Assembly: GCA_002360945.1 (NCBI GenBank)
Contig: DERO01000006.1
Coordinates: 62,001 to 126,000, forward strand
Direction: 5' to 3'
Source of the DNA: Leclercia adecarboxylata
GTDB lineage: Bacteria > Pseudomonadota > Gammaproteobacteria > Enterobacterales > Enterobacteriaceae
Length of the DNA stretch: 64,000 bases
Shown: positions 35,528-43,360 of the stretch, one piece after another
How positions within the stretch are numbered: position 1 is the first letter of the stretch
How the letters are laid out: each line of letters opens with the position of its first letter
Position numbers and translations under genes: made by a program
Notes under the pieces: generated by a model
Databases searched by the model: none
Told to the model about the DNA's origin: nothing
Seen by the model: the letters and a program-made list of their open reading frames with translations, nothing else

Positions 35528-36364
35528 TCAGCTGCGAATAAATTCCAGTAAATCTTTGTTGATGGTATCAGGGTGCGTGGTATGCATCCCGTGAGGATAC
35601 CCCGGATAGACTTTCAGCGTGCTGTTGCTGAGAAGTTCATCCTGTAGCAGGCTGGCATTCTTATAAGGCACCACCTGATCGTCATCACCCTGCAAAATAA
35701 GCACCGGAAGGGTGATCGCTTTCAGATCGGCGGTCTGGTCCGTTTCTGAAAACGCCTTAATGCCTTCATAGTGCGCCTTCGCGCTGCCAATCATCCCTTG
35801 TCGCCACCAGTTCTGGATCGTGCCCTGCGAAATTTCCGCCCCGTCACGGTTAAAGCCGTAGAACGGCCCCGTTGCCACGTCGAGATAGAACTGCGCCCGG
35901 TTTGCCGCCAGCGCCTGGCGGAACCCATCGAACACTTCAATCGGCGTGCCGCCCGGATTGTCCGGCGTTTTCACCATCAATGGCGGTACGGCGCTGATCA
36001 AAACGGCTTTCGCCACGCGACCCTGCGGTTGTCCGTATTTTGCCACGTACCGCGCCACCTGGCCGCCACCGGTGGAGTGGCCGACATGCACCACATTATG
36101 CAAATCCAGATGTTCAACCACGGCGTCGACATCGGCGGCGTAATGGTCCATATCATGTCCGTCGCTGACCTGATCGGAGCGGCCATGGCCACGACGATCC
36201 GAGGCGATGACGCGGAAGCCTTGCGCTAAAAAGAACAGGAGCTGGTTATCCCAGTCATCGGCGCTTAATGGCCAGCCGTGATGGAAGAAGATAGGTTGTG
36301 CATCTTTGGGACCCCAATCTTTATAGAAGATACTGACATTATCTTTTGTGGTGACAAATGACAT
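35528..36364 (-). CDS. Alpha/beta hydrolase, non-haem chloroperoxidase/arylesterase type
   Basis: The 278-residue protein has the family pattern DNVSIFYKDWGPKDAQPIFFHHGWPLSADDWD (oxyanion loop), IASDRRGHGRSDQ, nucleophile elbow VGHSTGGGQVARYVAK (Ser), acid residue in LILQGDDDQVVPY and the catalytic His in YPGYPHGMH. This group includes esterases with incidental perhydrolase (chloroperoxidase) activity; the physiological substrate is unknown. There is no signal peptide. ATG 36364 follows GAGAGGTC. It converges on the aminotransferase, and the shared hairpin at 35495 may serve both directions. Confidence 0.88.
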   Translation of the reverse strand: MSFVTTKDNVSIFYKDWGPKDAQPIFFHHGWPLSADDWDNQLLFFLAQGFRVIASDRRGHGRSDQVSDGHDMDHYAADVDAVVEHLDLHNVVHVGHSTGGGQVARYVAKYGQPQGRVAKAVLISAVPPLMVKTPDNPGGTPIEVFDGFRQALAANRAQFYLDVATGPFYGFNRDGAEISQGTIQNWWRQGMIGSAKAHYEGIKAFSETDQTADLKAITLPVLILQGDDDQVVPYKNASLLQDELLSNSTLKVYPGYPHGMHTTHPDTINKDLLEFIRS

Positions 36365-36579
36365 GGTAGACCTCTCGGGGAGTGAAAGAACCTGAGTGAG
36401 TTGAATGCTGTAGACGTACAGCCGCTAAGAAGTCTAGTTGAGATAATTAATCTGTGCCTGGAAAGAGAGAGCGATACAAAAATGGGCTATGAGAGCTCAT
36501 ATATTGCAGTCTGAAACGATAGTTTACAGCTGAAAACAAAGGGGTATTATCGACGAAGTAATATACAAGGAGAACGCAA

Positions 36580-36660
36580 ATGGATACTGCACTGCTTAAT
36601 ACCATGCGCTCAAGAGCAGGGCCGGATGTTGCGTATGAAGACAGCGAAAGTTTACGCTAA
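36580..36660 (+). CDS. Short frame with a strong ribosome site, probably the 5' part of a frameshifted gene
   Basis: ATG 36580 follows an excellent AAGGAGA (36567-36573) and encodes only 26 residues (MDTALLNTMRSRAGPDVAYE, ending SLR) before a TAA. The next frame (36626-36910) overlaps it by 35 bases in the +1 frame and has no good ribosome site of its own. The simplest reading is one gene with a +1 frameshift here, either a mutation, a sequencing error or a programmed shift. Confidence 0.45.
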   Translation: MDTALLNTMRSRAGPDVAYEDSESLR

Positions 36661-36910
36661 AGTGGAATTTGTTCGGGAAAATAACAAAATTGTCGGGTAT
36701 ATGATTTCTGCTGTAAATGTGGTCTTATCGGGCGCCGAAATCGCTGTTGGTTTAACTCTTATAGGCTCAATGACGCCTCTGGGAGTGTTGGCCGGTGCGA
36801 TTCTTGTTACTGATGGTGTAAACGGTATAAGCAAAGAAATTGCACACTACGGTATCAAAGCGAAGGTCATATTTGATCTTACATCTGTTGCTAACCCGGT
36901 TCAGAATTAG
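36626..36910 (+). CDS. Small membrane-associated protein, possibly DUF4225-like, 3' part of a frameshifted gene
   Basis: The frame encodes VYAKVEFVRENNKIVGYMIS, then two hydrophobic helices (AVNVVLSGAEIAVGLTLIGS; PLGVLAGAILVTDGVNGISKE) and a tail ending VANPVQN. The glycine-rich helix pair followed by DGVNGISKE is like DUF4225 proteins, which often sit among polymorphic toxin or effector genes; that assignment is tentative. Base composition here is lower in GC than the neighbours. Its natural start is probably ATG 36580 in another frame. A small membrane protein converges on it. Confidence 0.5.
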   Translation: MLRMKTAKVYAKVEFVRENNKIVGYMISAVNVVLSGAEIAVGLTLIGSMTPLGVLAGAILVTDGVNGISKEIAHYGIKAKVIFDLTSVANPVQN

Positions 36911-36929
36911 TTACCGACTTTCTATAACG

Positions 36930-37217
36930 CTATGATTTGTGAGCGAGTTTTGCTGGCGTTAAATACCATATAAAAGGCAATACAATCGCAAGTGTAGCCG
37001 TAAGTGTGATGCTGGCATCTCCTGATGCCAGCATCAACGTAATAATAAGTATGAACAAGGCAACGATAGTAACCCATTTCGCGGCGTTAAACCGTTTAGC
37101 AAGATCAAACGTTATTGAATCCAGCGTTCCGCCATAATTAGAAATATTACTCTTCAGTTTTCGTAGTTCTGCATGATTAAACCCTGACTTTAGTAAAGCT
37201 GCTTCAGTCACTTCCAT
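36930..37217 (-). CDS. Hypothetical small two-helix membrane protein
   Basis: The 95-residue product has a polar N-terminal half (MEVTEAALLKSGFNHAELRK, LKSNISNYGGTLDSITFDLAKRFNAA in sequence) and two membrane helices (WVTIVALFILIITLMLA and ITLTATLAIVLPFIWYLT) ending AKLAHKS. ATG 37217 has AAAGGTG nine bases before it; a GTG three codons earlier is the alternative. No family is recognised. It converges on the DUF4225-like gene, an arrangement that would suit an effector and its partner, but there is no direct evidence. Confidence 0.6.
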   Translation of the reverse strand: MEVTEAALLKSGFNHAELRKLKSNISNYGGTLDSITFDLAKRFNAAKWVTIVALFILIITLMLASGDASITLTATLAIVLPFIWYLTPAKLAHKS

Positions 37218-37318
37218 AACAAACACCTTTCATCCCTAAAAAATACAGCTACCCTGTTGGCGAGTATACAAAAAATGTGTTTAAAGCGGCAGTGTCATTA
37301 ATCACAAATGAAAAGGTA

Positions 37319-38713
37319 TTATGTCAGCGTTTTGCGCAGACGGCTCAGGCTAAACAGCACCGACGCAACAGAGGCTGCAACAGCAACCCACAGGGCAATA
37401 TGGACCGCCTGCTCATTGAACGTCTGACCGGTTTCCGTCGACATGACGGAAAGCAGGATCCCCACCACGGCGGCCCCCAGGCATTGCCCAAACGTCCGGG
37501 CGATGGACAAGATCCCGGAACCATAGCTGGCATATTCACGCGAGACATTAGCCAGCATCTCCCGGTTATTGGGGCTCTGAAAACAGCCAAATCCAATGCC
37601 GCACACCAGACTACGCAGGCAGATATCCCACACGGCAGGCGTGGCGGGCAGCGTCGCCAGCAGGATCAATCCGACGACAAAAATAGCCAGCCCGATGGTG
37701 GAGATCAGCGGCGCAGACAGCGTATCGGCCCAGCGGCCCGCATGGGGCGCAATCAGCACAATGCCAAGCGGCCAGGGAAGAAACAGCAGCGCGGAGACGA
37801 CAGGGCTGTAGCCATACACGCTCTGAAACAGGAAAGGCAGCGCAATAAAGGTGAGGCCCTGGCTGATAAAAGAGGCCAGCGAGGTTAAGGCTGCGAGCGT
37901 AAAACGCCCGTTTTTAAAGATGACGGGTGGCAGCAACGGCGCGCGGGTGCGACGGATATGCCAGATAAACGCCACGGTGCTAGCCAACGCGAGTAGCCCC
38001 CAGTTGATGGCCTCGATATGGCTGGAAAGAGTGTTCGCCGCCATGATCGTTGCACCTAACAGCGTCGCCGACAGCAGCGCCCCGACGGTGTCGAACGCAG
38101 CATTGTTAGCCGTTAATTTGCCGGGTAAAGCCTTGCCCGCCAGCACCAGCGCGAGTGTTCCCGGAATGATGTTAATGGCAAACAACCATTGCCAGCTGAG
38201 GGTGTCGAGGACGGTGCCGCCCAGCACGGGGGCAATAGCTGTACTGGATGCGATCAGCAGGGCATGCAAACCCAGAACGCGCCCGAGCAGGCGTCCCGGA
38301 AAGACGGAACGCAGGATCGCCGGGGCAATACTCAGTGTGGCCGCGCCACCGATCCCCTGCAAAATCCGCATTCCGGTGAGCATCTCCGGCGTTGTTGCCA
38401 GCGCGCAGCCCAGTGATGTCAGGGTAAAGGTCGCCAGACCCGTCAGAAAAATAGGGCGCGTTCCGTAACGGGCGGCGAGGGAGGCGAAAATAAGCAACGT
38501 CATGGCCGCGGAAAGCAGATACCCATTGGCGAACCAGACGGCGTGACTGGCAGGCACCCGCATCGCTTGCGCCATCGAGGGCAGGGCAATATTGATCATG
38601 GTGCCATCGAAAACCCCCATCAGCGTGGTGATCATGACCGCGATCATAACCCGAGCGCGCGCCTGACCTGGCAGCCCTTCGTCACCGGGTTGGTTTGAAA
38701 ATAGCGTGTTCAT
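37319..38713 (-). CDS. MFS drug-type exporter, DHA2 family (14 segments)
   Basis: The 464-residue protein has about 14 hydrophobic segments and the DHA2 markers VFDGTMINIALPSMAQAM (motif D1 region), ANGYLLSAAMTLLIFASLAARYGTRP (motif A) and GGAATLSIAPAILRSVFPGRLLGRVLGLHALLIASSTAIAPVLGG (motif C region) in order. Family members such as EmrB and SmvA export cationic or aromatic compounds using the proton gradient. It is divergent from a LysR gene 125 bases away, the usual arrangement of an exporter and its regulator. Confidence 0.88.
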   Translation of the reverse strand: MNTLFSNQPGDEGLPGQARARVMIAVMITTLMGVFDGTMINIALPSMAQAMRVPASHAVWFANGYLLSAAMTLLIFASLAARYGTRPIFLTGLATFTLTSLGCALATTPEMLTGMRILQGIGGAATLSIAPAILRSVFPGRLLGRVLGLHALLIASSTAIAPVLGGTVLDTLSWQWLFAINIIPGTLALVLAGKALPGKLTANNAAFDTVGALLSATLLGATIMAANTLSSHIEAINWGLLALASTVAFIWHIRRTRAPLLPPVIFKNGRFTLAALTSLASFISQGLTFIALPFLFQSVYGYSPVVSALLFLPWPLGIVLIAPHAGRWADTLSAPLISTIGLAIFVVGLILLATLPATPAVWDICLRSLVCGIGFGCFQSPNNREMLANVSREYASYGSGILSIARTFGQCLGAAVVGILLSVMSTETGQTFNEQAVHIALWVAVAASVASVLFSLSRLRKTLT

Positions 38714-38838
38714 CTTAAATCCTGGGATGGTGTTTTGATGAAAAAACTATAATCATGGGATATAGAGTGCGGAAGGCGCACCGTCCACACTTAATCATTG
38801 CACCAAACGCCTTATCTGATTTCATCCAGAGGTTCATG

Positions 38839-39747
38839 ATGTCCGATCCTGATTTTAATTTGCTGGTTGCGCTCGACATTCTGCTGGCAGAAGCCAGCGT
38901 TGCAGGAGCCGCGCGACGCTTAAACCTGAGTACATCCGCCATGAGCCGTACGCTCGGCAGGCTGCGGGAAGTGACGGGGGATCCGATTCTGGTGCGGGCA
39001 GGCCGCAATATGGTGCTGACCCCCTGGGCTGAAGCGTCCCGGGACCGCGCCCGGAACGCGGTGCATGAGGCGAGGGCGGTGCTGCAGCCCTCTCTGGAGA
39101 CACTCAGGGTCGAAAATCTGGCGCGGCTTTTCACCATCAGAGCCAACGATGGATTTGTCGTCGCGTTCGGCCCGACACTCATTGCCGCCGTGGCTGAGGC
39201 GGCACCTGACGTGTGTATCCGTTTTGCGCCAAAGCCTGAAAAAACGTCACGCTATCTGCGTGAGGGCCTGGTTGATCTGGAGATTGGCGTGCAGAGCAAT
39301 ATGGGCCCTGAAATTCGACTTCAACGGCTCTTCCAGGACAGGTTTGTGGGTGCGATTCGCAAAACGCATCCGCTGGCTTCGTTACCAAAAATTGGCGTAG
39401 CGGACTATGTCGCCTGGGGCCATGTGGTCGCTGCGCCCGACGGATCCTTGCATGGCTTTGTGGATGATGCGCTGGCAGAGTCAGGCATGAAACGTAAGGT
39501 AGCCAGCGTGGTGCCTGGCTTTCCGACGGCGTTATCAGTGGCGCTGGCATCCGATCTTATCGCCATGGTGCCGGCGCTCTATTTGATCAATCAGCAAATG
39601 ACCGATCAACTGCATGTTTTTGAATTACCTTTCAAAACACGAACCATAACGGTGTCGCAGATGTGGCATCCCAGAATGGAAAAGGATCCCGGCCATCGCT
39701 GGCTGAGAGAGAAGATTAAAGCGGTGTGTCAGACGGCGGGTCGGTGA
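38839..39747 (+). CDS. LysR-family transcriptional regulator
   Basis: The 302-residue protein starts DPDFNLLVALDILLAEASVA and has the winged helix-turn-helix GAARRLNLSTSAMSRTLGRL, followed by a LysR substrate-binding domain (about 90-300). ATG 38839 has AGAGG six bases before it; the open frame runs back to 38755 without a good start. The sequence type (D-x-N-L-L start, VRAGRNMVLTPWA) is that of NodD/SyrM-like LysR proteins that bind aromatic ligands. It most likely controls the divergent DHA2 exporter. Confidence 0.88.
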   Translation: MSDPDFNLLVALDILLAEASVAGAARRLNLSTSAMSRTLGRLREVTGDPILVRAGRNMVLTPWAEASRDRARNAVHEARAVLQPSLETLRVENLARLFTIRANDGFVVAFGPTLIAAVAEAAPDVCIRFAPKPEKTSRYLREGLVDLEIGVQSNMGPEIRLQRLFQDRFVGAIRKTHPLASLPKIGVADYVAWGHVVAAPDGSLHGFVDDALAESGMKRKVASVVPGFPTALSVALASDLIAMVPALYLINQQMTDQLHVFELPFKTRTITVSQMWHPRMEKDPGHRWLREKIKAVCQTAGR

Positions 39748-39791
39748 AACCGCGCTCCGAAGTGCAAACGTTCTGTTCGGAGCGCCATCAT

Positions 39792-40769
39792 TTAAACGTG
39801 CAGTTCGGCGACGACCTCGGCAACGGTTTTCACGCTGCGAATGCTGCCGATGCCCGTGCCGAGAGAGATATAGCCCTCGTCGGTATTGCCTTCAAGCATC
39901 CCCAGACGCAGACCGCGTAATCCGCCCATCACCTTCGCCAGCTCCTCCTTGCTGGTACCAGCTTTGTCCAGCGCAACCAGCTTGTCGGCCAGCTTGCCCG
40001 GCAACGAGCGGTAGTAATCGGGAAGGGTGCGGAAAAGGCGCATATCCAGCCCGTTAGCGGCGATAATTTTGTCTTTCACGGATTGCGGTACGCGGCTTTC
40101 AAGCGTACTGATAAATACCGAGCCGGCAAACACACCCTGCGCGCCCAAAGCGTGTGCGGCTCTGGCGGTTCGGCTATCGGTAATTCCGCCTGCGGCCATT
40201 ACCGGGACATTTTTTACCGCGTCGGCGATCAGCGGCACAATGGAGAAAGTGCCCAGGACGATGCCGGGCAAGGTGCCGCCTTCATCGAATCCCGTCGCCA
40301 CAATAATATCGGCGCCGAGGGCTTCCGCGAGTCGGGTGTTTTCCGGTGAAGGGTTGATATCCCGGTAGATGATTTTGATGCCTGCGGTTTTTAGCTCATC
40401 AAACAGGGCAGGGATAATGGAACCTTCGCCGTAGCCGGTGTAAACGACAGCATGCACCGCCTCCTCTTTGATGACCTTAACAATAGCCGGTGTCCAGATG
40501 TCGTTTTCTGCCGTCGGGATCAGATTTACGCCAAAAGGTTTCTCGGTAAGCATTTTGGTTTTGCGAATTTCCTCGCGCATTTTCTCGGCGGTTGCTTCCG
40601 GCGTTGAGACCGCCGTTTCGGCCGTTAATCCGGCGTTTGGCCCGAGTACACCCAAGCCACCGGCATTACTGACTGCCGCCACCAGGCGGGCATCGGTCAA
40701 CCATGAGAGTGGCCCCTGAATGACGTTTTTTTCGATACCCAGAACGTGACTAACACTGTGATTTTGCAT
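39792..40769 (-). CDS. Nitronate monooxygenase (NMO/2-nitropropane dioxygenase family)
   Basis: The 325-residue flavoenzyme has the TIM-barrel FMN pattern: IQGPLSWLTDARLVAAVSNAGGLGVLGP at the N-terminus, KPFGVNLIP, ADIIVATGFDEGGTLP, VPVMAAGGITDSRTARAAHALGAQGVFAGSVF (phosphate-binding) in turn. Members oxidise alkyl nitronates such as propionate 3-nitronate or reduce quinones. The exact substrate is not readable. ATG 40769 follows AAGGAAACG. The gene is divergent from a LysR regulator 149 bases away, which probably controls it. Confidence 0.88.
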   Translation of the reverse strand: MQNHSVSHVLGIEKNVIQGPLSWLTDARLVAAVSNAGGLGVLGPNAGLTAETAVSTPEATAEKMREEIRKTKMLTEKPFGVNLIPTAENDIWTPAIVKVIKEEAVHAVVYTGYGEGSIIPALFDELKTAGIKIIYRDINPSPENTRLAEALGADIIVATGFDEGGTLPGIVLGTFSIVPLIADAVKNVPVMAAGGITDSRTARAAHALGAQGVFAGSVFISTLESRVPQSVKDKIIAANGLDMRLFRTLPDYYRSLPGKLADKLVALDKAGTSKEELAKVMGGLRGLRLGMLEGNTDEGYISLGTGIGSIRSVKTVAEVVAELHV

Positions 40770-40918
40770 GAAGCGTTTCCTTTAACGAAGACGGTTTCAA
40801 ACCGGAACAGCGCTAGTCTAATCGCCGATTTTGTTCTGAAAAACAGCGAATATGCTTCATCACTTTTACAAAATCAGTAACAATAGACCTGTCATCCACC
40901 ACGGCCTACGTGCGCGCT

Positions 40919-41815
40919 ATGCAAATCAACGTTTATGAACTGATGCGGATCTTTATTGAGATCGTTGAGTCAGGCAGTTTTTCCCAGACATCAGAAAACC
41001 TGCAAATTCATCGGCCTGCAGTGACCCGGGCCATCAAACAGCTGGAGCAACACACAGGTGTGCGTTTGTTACACCGCACCACCCGGCGCATCAGCCTGAC
41101 ACCCGAAGGTGAGGAGTTTTACCGCAGCAGTAAGCCATTGCTGGAACAAACCGATAACTTATTGGGGTCTTTTGTCGCGGGCCGTTCATTATGTGGACAA
41201 CTGCGCGTGGATATGCCTGTTTCGATTGCCGCTTTGCTGGTTGTACCGCGGTTGCCGGATTTCTATCGCCACTATCCCGGAATTGAAGTGGTGCTCAGTA
41301 GCTCCGATCGGCGTAAAGATATGCTGCGCGATGGCCTGGACTGTATCGTCCGTGTCGGTCCGCTGGAGGAGGGTGATTATGTGGCTCGCTCGCTGGGTAA
41401 GATTAAACTGGTCACCTGCGCCAGCCCGGCATACCTGGCGGAATATGGTGTACCTGAAACGCTGGACGACCTGCAGAATCACCAGGGCGTGAACTGGTTT
41501 AACGTGAACAGCCGACAAATTATGCCGTGGGTGTTTCAGTCGGCGTCAGGCATTGAGGAGCTTCATCTGCCGGGGAAACTGGTGCTGGATAACTCAGAAG
41601 TCTATATTGCGGCGGGTCTGGCCGGGCTAGGGTTATTACAGGGCATGGATTTCTTTTTACGTCCGTATATTAATGATGGTCGTCTGGTAGAAGTGTTGCC
41701 AGACAATCCGGTTCCGGCGCGGCAGTTATCGGTGCTTTATCCGCACCGGCATATTTCTCCTAAGGTGCGCGTCTTTACACAGTGGCTGGAGACGGTGCTG
41801 AAGGCGCATACATGA
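40919..41815 (+). CDS. LysR-family transcriptional regulator (CrgA-like)
   Basis: The 298-residue protein begins MQINVYELMRIFIEIVESGS with the helix-turn-helix SQTSENLQIHRPAVTRAIKQLEQ and TGVRLLHRTTRRISLTPEG, typical of the LysR subgroup with CrgA and aldehyde- or quinone-responsive regulators. The ligand domain spans about 90-298. An in-frame GTG at 40910 is an alternative start; neither has a strong ribosome site. It is divergent from the nitronate monooxygenase gene and is its likely regulator. Confidence 0.87.
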   Translation: MQINVYELMRIFIEIVESGSFSQTSENLQIHRPAVTRAIKQLEQHTGVRLLHRTTRRISLTPEGEEFYRSSKPLLEQTDNLLGSFVAGRSLCGQLRVDMPVSIAALLVVPRLPDFYRHYPGIEVVLSSSDRRKDMLRDGLDCIVRVGPLEEGDYVARSLGKIKLVTCASPAYLAEYGVPETLDDLQNHQGVNWFNVNSRQIMPWVFQSASGIEELHLPGKLVLDNSEVYIAAGLAGLGLLQGMDFFLRPYINDGRLVEVLPDNPVPARQLSVLYPHRHISPKVRVFTQWLETVLKAHT

Positions 41816-41921
41816 AATCGGGGCAGGGTGGAGACGTTATAATCGCGGGTATCACGTTGAAAGACGCATCCAATTTATCTTATGTTGAATATAATTCAAC
41901 AACGCGCATGGCCCTCTAACG

Positions 41922-42539
41922 ATGAAAGTGATACTTGTTCGACACGCGGAGACAGAGTGGAATGCACGAGGAATTATTCAGGGGCACAGTGATAGCACGT
42001 TAACCCCCAGGGGTTTGCGCGAAACATCTACCTTACTGGCAGCGCTTGCAGCAGGTGATTACCGCGTGGATTGTGTTTACGCATCTCCGCTTGGGCGTGC
42101 ATGGCAAATGGGCCAGCGCCTGGCTGAATGCTTTTGCTGCCCATTGTCGGCTGAACCCGCACTTAAGGAACAGGCATTTGGCCAGTTTGAAGGAATGTCT
42201 TCAGGGCTGCTTATACAAAACCATCCAAACGACGCGAATGCATTATTCAGGCTGGATGCAGAATATTGCCCACCAGGTGGGGAGTCTCTCGCGCATGCTT
42301 CTCAGCGAGTTATGCATTTTTTACATAGCCTTGAAGCAGCATCGCATCATCAAACAATTTGTATCGTTTCTCACGGGCATGTCAGTCAGGCCGTTCTTGC
42401 AATTCTAAAAGAAGGAGCTATCGATAATTTCCCACGATATGCGCAACCCAATGCGAGTTACTCCGTTTTCGATCTGATGAATGGGAAATGTACCGATGTC
42501 AGATGGGGAATTGCTACACACTTGCTTCAACTTCCTTGA
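41922..42539 (+). CDS. Histidine phosphatase superfamily protein (phosphoglycerate-mutase-like)
   Basis: The 205-residue protein has the RHG motif LVRHAETEWNARGIIQGHSD with the catalytic His, the second-Arg region in YASPLGRAW, the acid Glu in LKEQAFGQFEG and the C-terminal His in CIVSHGHVSQ. The family contains mutases, phosphatases for small phosphate esters and alpha-ribazole phosphatase (CobC-like). No cobalamin gene is near. The codon use is less GC-rich than most neighbours. It is the last gene before dif on the left; the next gene converges. Confidence 0.86.
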   Translation: MKVILVRHAETEWNARGIIQGHSDSTLTPRGLRETSTLLAALAAGDYRVDCVYASPLGRAWQMGQRLAECFCCPLSAEPALKEQAFGQFEGMSSGLLIQNHPNDANALFRLDAEYCPPGGESLAHASQRVMHFLHSLEAASHHQTICIVSHGHVSQAVLAILKEGAIDNFPRYAQPNASYSVFDLMNGKCTDVRWGIATHLLQLP

Positions 42540-42904
42540 CCAACAACATGGGACAAAAAGTGGAATGCAGAAAAGGAGAGGGAAGTCTGCAATGCGAACG
42601 TATTGGGTAGTCTGCGCATGGATATGGAACAGGACGTTATCGACCCAAATATCGCATTTAACATAATATACATTATGCGCACCAAAGGCGTAAGAATTAA
42701 AATCAGCGGCACATCACTGGCTAATTAGACACGTTCACTGTATAGCCTCACCACCGCGAGCACCGTCTTCAAAGCGATGAGTATCATGAAGGAATATGGA
42801 ACGGAGGTTTTCTCGATGAATGATGTGAAACCGCTCAGGAACCTTCTGGGCGTAATTTACTGGCGTCTTGCCCTCCTTAGATATCAGCCAGGCGCGCTGC
42901 ATAC
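42540..42904. other. Gene-free convergent intergenic region containing dif
   Basis: Between the phosphatase stop and the yebG terminator no frame shows a ribosome site or family resemblance; those over 60 codons look like noise. The recognisable content is the dif site. A gene-free setting is usual for dif. Confidence 0.6.
42656..42683 (-). other. dif: Chromosome dimer resolution site dif
   Basis: Read on the - strand, the 28 bases match the E. coli dif site as recalled at every position: XerC arm GGTGCGCATAA, 6-base centre TGTATA and XerD arm TTATGTTAAAT. XerC and XerD recombine two dif copies, under FtsK control, to separate dimeric chromosomes. It lies in a convergent intergenic region. 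KOPS polarity and gene strand bias both switch here. Confidence 0.96.
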
Positions 42905-42936
42905 AAAAAAGCCGCGAGCAGTTTCCCACTCGCGGC
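42905..42936 (-). terminator. Rho-independent terminator of yebG
   Basis: On the - strand GCCGCGAG and CTCGCGGC form an 8-bp stem, followed by TTTTTT (A-run at 42905-42910). It starts 30 bases after the yebG stop. Confidence 0.9.
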
Positions 42937-42966
42937 GACAGGATCGATGATGATGCGTTCTGGCAA

Positions 42967-43284
42967 TCAGGCGGCTTTAACTGCTCTGATTTTTTTACTG
43001 CCCTCAGCATCTGACTCTGTTTTATCTGTTGCAGTGACGGCATTGAGCTCAGGGAGCTTGCTGGTACGCAGAATATGCTGCACGGCGTCTTTCTGCTCGG
43101 CGAGATAGAGCCCAAGATTTTCAGCCTGCGTTTCATCCATCTGCATTTCGCTTTGCAACAGCCAGTCGGTGAACGCTTCTGCCAGATCAAGCAGTTTGTC
43201 GTGAGCGTCAGCCTCTTTCTTACTGGCAAATGTCATTTTCTCTTCACCTTTTCTTACGACAACAAATTTTGTTTCAACAGCCAT
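42967..43284 (-). CDS. yebG: SOS-induced protein YebG
   Basis: The 105-residue product follows E. coli YebG (96): MAVETKFVVVRKGEEKMTF, SKKEADAHDKLLDLAEAF, LAEQKDAVQHIL and KLPELNAV, with an acidic, lysine-containing tail. YebG is a small DNA-damage-inducible protein whose biochemical role is unknown. A perfect LexA box lies 16 bases upstream of the start codon and a strong terminator follows. The tail ends IRAVKAA rather than ASHAA and is a few residues longer. Confidence 0.93.
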   Translation of the reverse strand: MAVETKFVVVRKGEEKMTFASKKEADAHDKLLDLAEAFTDWLLQSEMQMDETQAENLGLYLAEQKDAVQHILRTSKLPELNAVTATDKTESDAEGSKKIRAVKAA

Positions 43285-43299
43285 GACTCACCCCCTATA

Positions 43300-43315
43300 C
43301 TGTAATTATATACAG
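43300..43315 (-). promoter_or_regulatory. LexA (SOS) box of yebG
   Basis: CTGT-AATTATAT-ACAG fits the CTGT-N8-ACAG LexA consensus perfectly with an AT-only centre, and lies within a longer palindrome (TATACTGT/ACAGTATA). Its position 16 bases before the yebG ATG allows it to block transcription. Confidence 0.93.
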
Positions 43316-43360
43316 TATAGCAGTTCCGGGTATGTATTGCAGCCATAATGTGCTTGTACG

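Noticed and set aside
42481..42666. 61-codon + strand frame running into dif
   Set aside because: It overlaps the phosphatase 3' end, lacks a ribosome site and looks like non-coding sequence.
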